DNA of 64,000 bases from Clostridium scatologenes. GTDB taxonomy: Bacteria > Bacillota > Clostridia > Clostridiales > Clostridiaceae. This document shows positions 62,022 to 64,000 of the stretch, piece by piece. The position numbers were made by a program, and so were the translations under genes. A model generated the notes under the pieces. That model saw only the letters and a program-made list of their open reading frames with translations. It was not told the DNA's origin and made no database searches. The stretch lies in contig NZ_CP009933.1 in the NCBI RefSeq assembly GCF_000968375.1, positions 4,216,001-4,280,000 on the forward strand, written 5' to 3'. Every line of letters begins with the position of its first letter. Position 1 is the stretch's first letter.

Positions 62022-63404
62022 CTATCCTTTTGCCATATCATAATTCCCTTTAGAATCAAAATCTTCCTTCCAAGATTTATCTGCCAAAGGTTTAAATTCT
62101 TCTGCTACTTTATCTAATGCCTTTTGAAATTCTTCACTTTCTATCATCTCTTTAGCACCTTTGTCTGTAGGTTTAGCTCCTGTTTTTTTTACAACTTCCC
62201 TTATAACATTTGTATTATCTATCATCATACAAGGTAATAATAAATTTTGATTATAAGGCTGTCTTCTTCTTAATTCTTTAAAAAAATCTGATTTAAATAC
62301 ATCAATAAGTTTCTTGTTTTTCAAATTATCTACTGAAAAATGAGCAAAAACACATGGTTCCATGTCTTCATGAGAATTTATATGACAATAAAATTTACCT
62401 GCTATACAACCTCCTACGTAAGGAGCATCATTAAAGAAATCTATCATAAAATAAGGTTTTGAATTTCTTATATGCCTAACCCTTTTTCCTAAATAAATCC
62501 TTTGTTCAGGAGTAAGCATTAAATTAACGTCTTGGCTACTTCCTACTGGCATAAATATGAAATACCAGCTCATTTTAGCCCCTTTTTCTATGAGCATATT
62601 TACAAATTCATCAGATACAACTGTTTTTACATTACTTCTACTAACAGTTGTAGATACTCCAAATAACATTCCCTTTTTTTTAAGTAATTCCATGGAACTC
62701 ATAACCTTTTTAAATACCCCTTTCCCTCTTCTCCTATCAGTATCTGCTTCAAAGCCTTCTAAAGAAAACATAGGTATTACATTACCAAGTTCTTTTATTT
62801 TATTAGCTAATTTTTCATTAAAAAGGGTTCCATTAGTAAAAGGTGTGAAAATACAATCACTATATTTTTCATATATCTTTAACATATATTCATTAAAAAA
62901 TGGTTCTCCACCTAATACTACAAAATAGTAAATCCCTAATTCTCTTGCTTCTTTTATGATCCTATCCACTTCTTCATAAGGTATATCATCCTCTTTGCTA
63001 TAATTTGCAGCATAGCAGCCAGTACATTTTAAATTACACCTCATGGATGGACTAATAAGTATTACTAATGGTACCTTTATATCCTTTTCCTTTAAGAGCT
63101 TTTCTCTTTTAGGCATTCCATACCATATTGCATTTGATAAAAAATTCGAAAAAAATTTCTGTATACATTTTTTATCTGTATTTTTTAAAATATTTATTAT
63201 GAACTCATGAGTGGCAGGATTATTATTATAGTACATTTCAACCTGTTGTATTCTTTCTAAATTTTCTTTATCCTTACAAATGGATTTTTTTGCTAAGTCA
63301 AATAACTTATCAATATTTTTTTCAGGATTTTTCTCTAGCAACTCTAATCCAGTTTTAACCAAGGTATCTCTAGCTGCCTTTTTCAACTTTTCAGTTACCT
63401 TCAT
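62022..63404 (-). CDS. Radical SAM protein with C-terminal Cys-rich region
   Basis: A 460-residue radical SAM enzyme. The cluster motif CNLKCTGCYAANY (Cys123, Cys127, Cys130) is canonical, followed by VLGGEPFF and SLEGFEADTDRRRG. The C-terminal part has Cys in CIAGKFYCHINSHEDMEPCVF and LLPCMMI, suggestive of a SPASM-like auxiliary cluster. About 90 residues of helical sequence precede the barrel. GGGGGAAT precedes the ATG. The substrate is unknown; no small peptide precursor gene is visible beside it. Confidence 0.88.
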   Translation of the reverse strand: MKVTEKLKKAARDTLVKTGLELLEKNPEKNIDKLFDLAKKSICKDKENLERIQQVEMYYNNNPATHEFIINILKNTDKKCIQKFFSNFLSNAIWYGMPKREKLLKEKDIKVPLVILISPSMRCNLKCTGCYAANYSKEDDIPYEEVDRIIKEARELGIYYFVVLGGEPFFNEYMLKIYEKYSDCIFTPFTNGTLFNEKLANKIKELGNVIPMFSLEGFEADTDRRRGKGVFKKVMSSMELLKKKGMLFGVSTTVSRSNVKTVVSDEFVNMLIEKGAKMSWYFIFMPVGSSQDVNLMLTPEQRIYLGKRVRHIRNSKPYFMIDFFNDAPYVGGCIAGKFYCHINSHEDMEPCVFAHFSVDNLKNKKLIDVFKSDFFKELRRRQPYNQNLLLPCMMIDNTNVIREVVKKTGAKPTDKGAKEMIESEEFQKALDKVAEEFKPLADKSWKEDFDSKGNYDMAKG

Positions 63405-63542
63405 TTATTATTCCCCCTGATAAGTAATGATATATAAATATAAAGTTTCCTTTATAAAATTATATACATATTTATTTTATTTATGTCTATATAATATCAG
63501 GGTACTTTTATGGAAACTGTTAAAATACAGTATTAATTTAAG

Positions 63543-63568
63543 TTTTATTATATTTAAATATAATAAAA
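63543..63568. repeat. Perfect AT-only palindrome after larB
   Basis: A 26-bp perfect palindrome TTTTATTATATTT/AAATATAATAAAA begins 1 bp after the larB stop. It has no GC pairs, so it is a weak terminator at best. Confidence 0.5.
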
Positions 63569-63569
63569 G

Positions 63570-64000
63570 TTACAGCTTATTTATCATGCTTGATAAATAG
63601 CCTGCTCCAAATCCATTGTCTATATTTACTACACTTATACCACTTGCACAGCTATTTAACATGCATAGTAAGGCTGAAAGTCCTCCAAAATTAGCACCAT
63701 ATCCTACACTAGTAGGCACTGCAATAACAGGCTTATCTACAAGTCCCCCAAGTACACTAGCTAAAGCACCTTCCATACCAGCTACTACAATGATTACTTT
63801 AGATTGTCTTATTATCTCTAACCTATCAAACAACCTATGTATGCCTGCTACCCCTACATCATATATTCTTTCCACCTTGTTTCCAAATATCTCTGCAGTT
63901 ACTGCTGCCTCTTCTGCTACAGGTATATCAGAAGTTCCTGCGGTAACTATGGATATATATGTACTAGTAGTTTGCATTTTTTTATTTTTTATGGTTATAG
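63570..64000 (-). CDS. larB: LarB, nickel-pincer cofactor biosynthesis (5' end outside window)
   Basis: LarB carboxylates nicotinic acid adenine dinucleotide while building the nickel pincer nucleotide cofactor of lactate racemase-type enzymes. The frame is open to the window edge, about 143 residues here. The AIR-carboxylase-like domain is clear: VTAGTSDIPVAEEAAVTAE, VAGMEGALASVLGGLV, VPTSVGYGANFGG, NIDNGFGAGY. The N-terminal domain lies beyond the window. No larA, larC or larE is seen in this window. Confidence 0.9.
   Translation of the reverse strand, partial: ITIKNKKMQTTSTYISIVTAGTSDIPVAEEAAVTAEIFGNKVERIYDVGVAGIHRLFDRLEIIRQSKVIIVVAGMEGALASVLGGLVDKPVIAVPTSVGYGANFGGLSALLCMLNSCASGISVVNIDNGFGAGYLSSMINKL

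Overview
The window is a gene-dense, very AT-rich chromosomal segment of an endospore-forming Firmicute, most likely Clostridium sensu stricto (cluster I). Evidence: sporulation and germination genes throughout (spoIID, spoIIQ-like, spoIIID, spoIIR, yabG, a SipL-like coat protein, a gerA-type operon, ypeB, yyaC, CotS-family genes), a SAM-I riboswitch on metK, strong GGAGG ribosome binding sites with frequent TTG and GTG starts, and clostridial versions of housekeeping genes. Nearly all genes lie on the minus strand. Plus-strand genes are yyaC, rpmE, a MurG/UgtP-type glycosyltransferase and two GT4 glycosyltransferases. I cannot name the species. No rRNA, CRISPR array, insertion sequence or prophage was seen.

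Layout. 1-5.4 kb: a cut-off ComFA-like gene lacking its Walker A motif, recD2, metK with its riboswitch, and a five-tRNA operon (Thr-Tyr-Val-Thr-Tyr) containing a tandem duplication. 5.4-12.4 kb: a low-complexity membrane protein, yyaC, then a block matching the B. subtilis order mbl-spoIIID-spoIIQ-spoIID-murA-ywmB. 12.6-19.3 kb: the complete F1Fo ATP synthase operon atpIBEFHAGDC, with a c subunit lacking the Na+ ligand residues. 20-30.4 kb: wecB/mnaA, tagO, dCMP deaminase, upp, rpiB, ywlE-like phosphatase, a frameshifted sua5/tsaC, a ZIP transporter, a small membrane protein, prfA, prmC and yqhQ. 30.4-37.6 kb: tdk, rpmE, rho, pyrG, three small or accessory proteins and a PP-loop tRNA-thiolation-like ATPase.

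37.7-46.4 kb holds spore genes (ypeB, spoIIR, a gerA-type operon preceded by a small two-helix membrane protein) and ispE. 46.5-50 kb holds a cyanophycin synthetase/cyanophycinase pair. 50.2-53.6 kb holds a MITE-like repeat, a SipL-like gene, a candidate small RNA, veg with near-perfect tandem sigma-A promoters, and yabG. 53.7-60.4 kb is a spore-surface cluster with three intact CotS-family kinases, one degenerate CotS-like protein, a small Lys-rich protein and two related GT4 glycosyltransferases in two divergent cotS/GT pairs. The right edge has an orphan solute-binding lipoprotein, a radical SAM protein and a truncated larB.

The least described parts are the duplicated CotS/GT4 cluster, the cyanophycin pair among spore genes, the candidate ~85-nt RNA between sipL and veg, the degenerate ComFA-like gene, and terminator hairpins that overlap stop codons in several operons. 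All functional calls come from reading sequence and recalling protein families; nothing was searched against a database.
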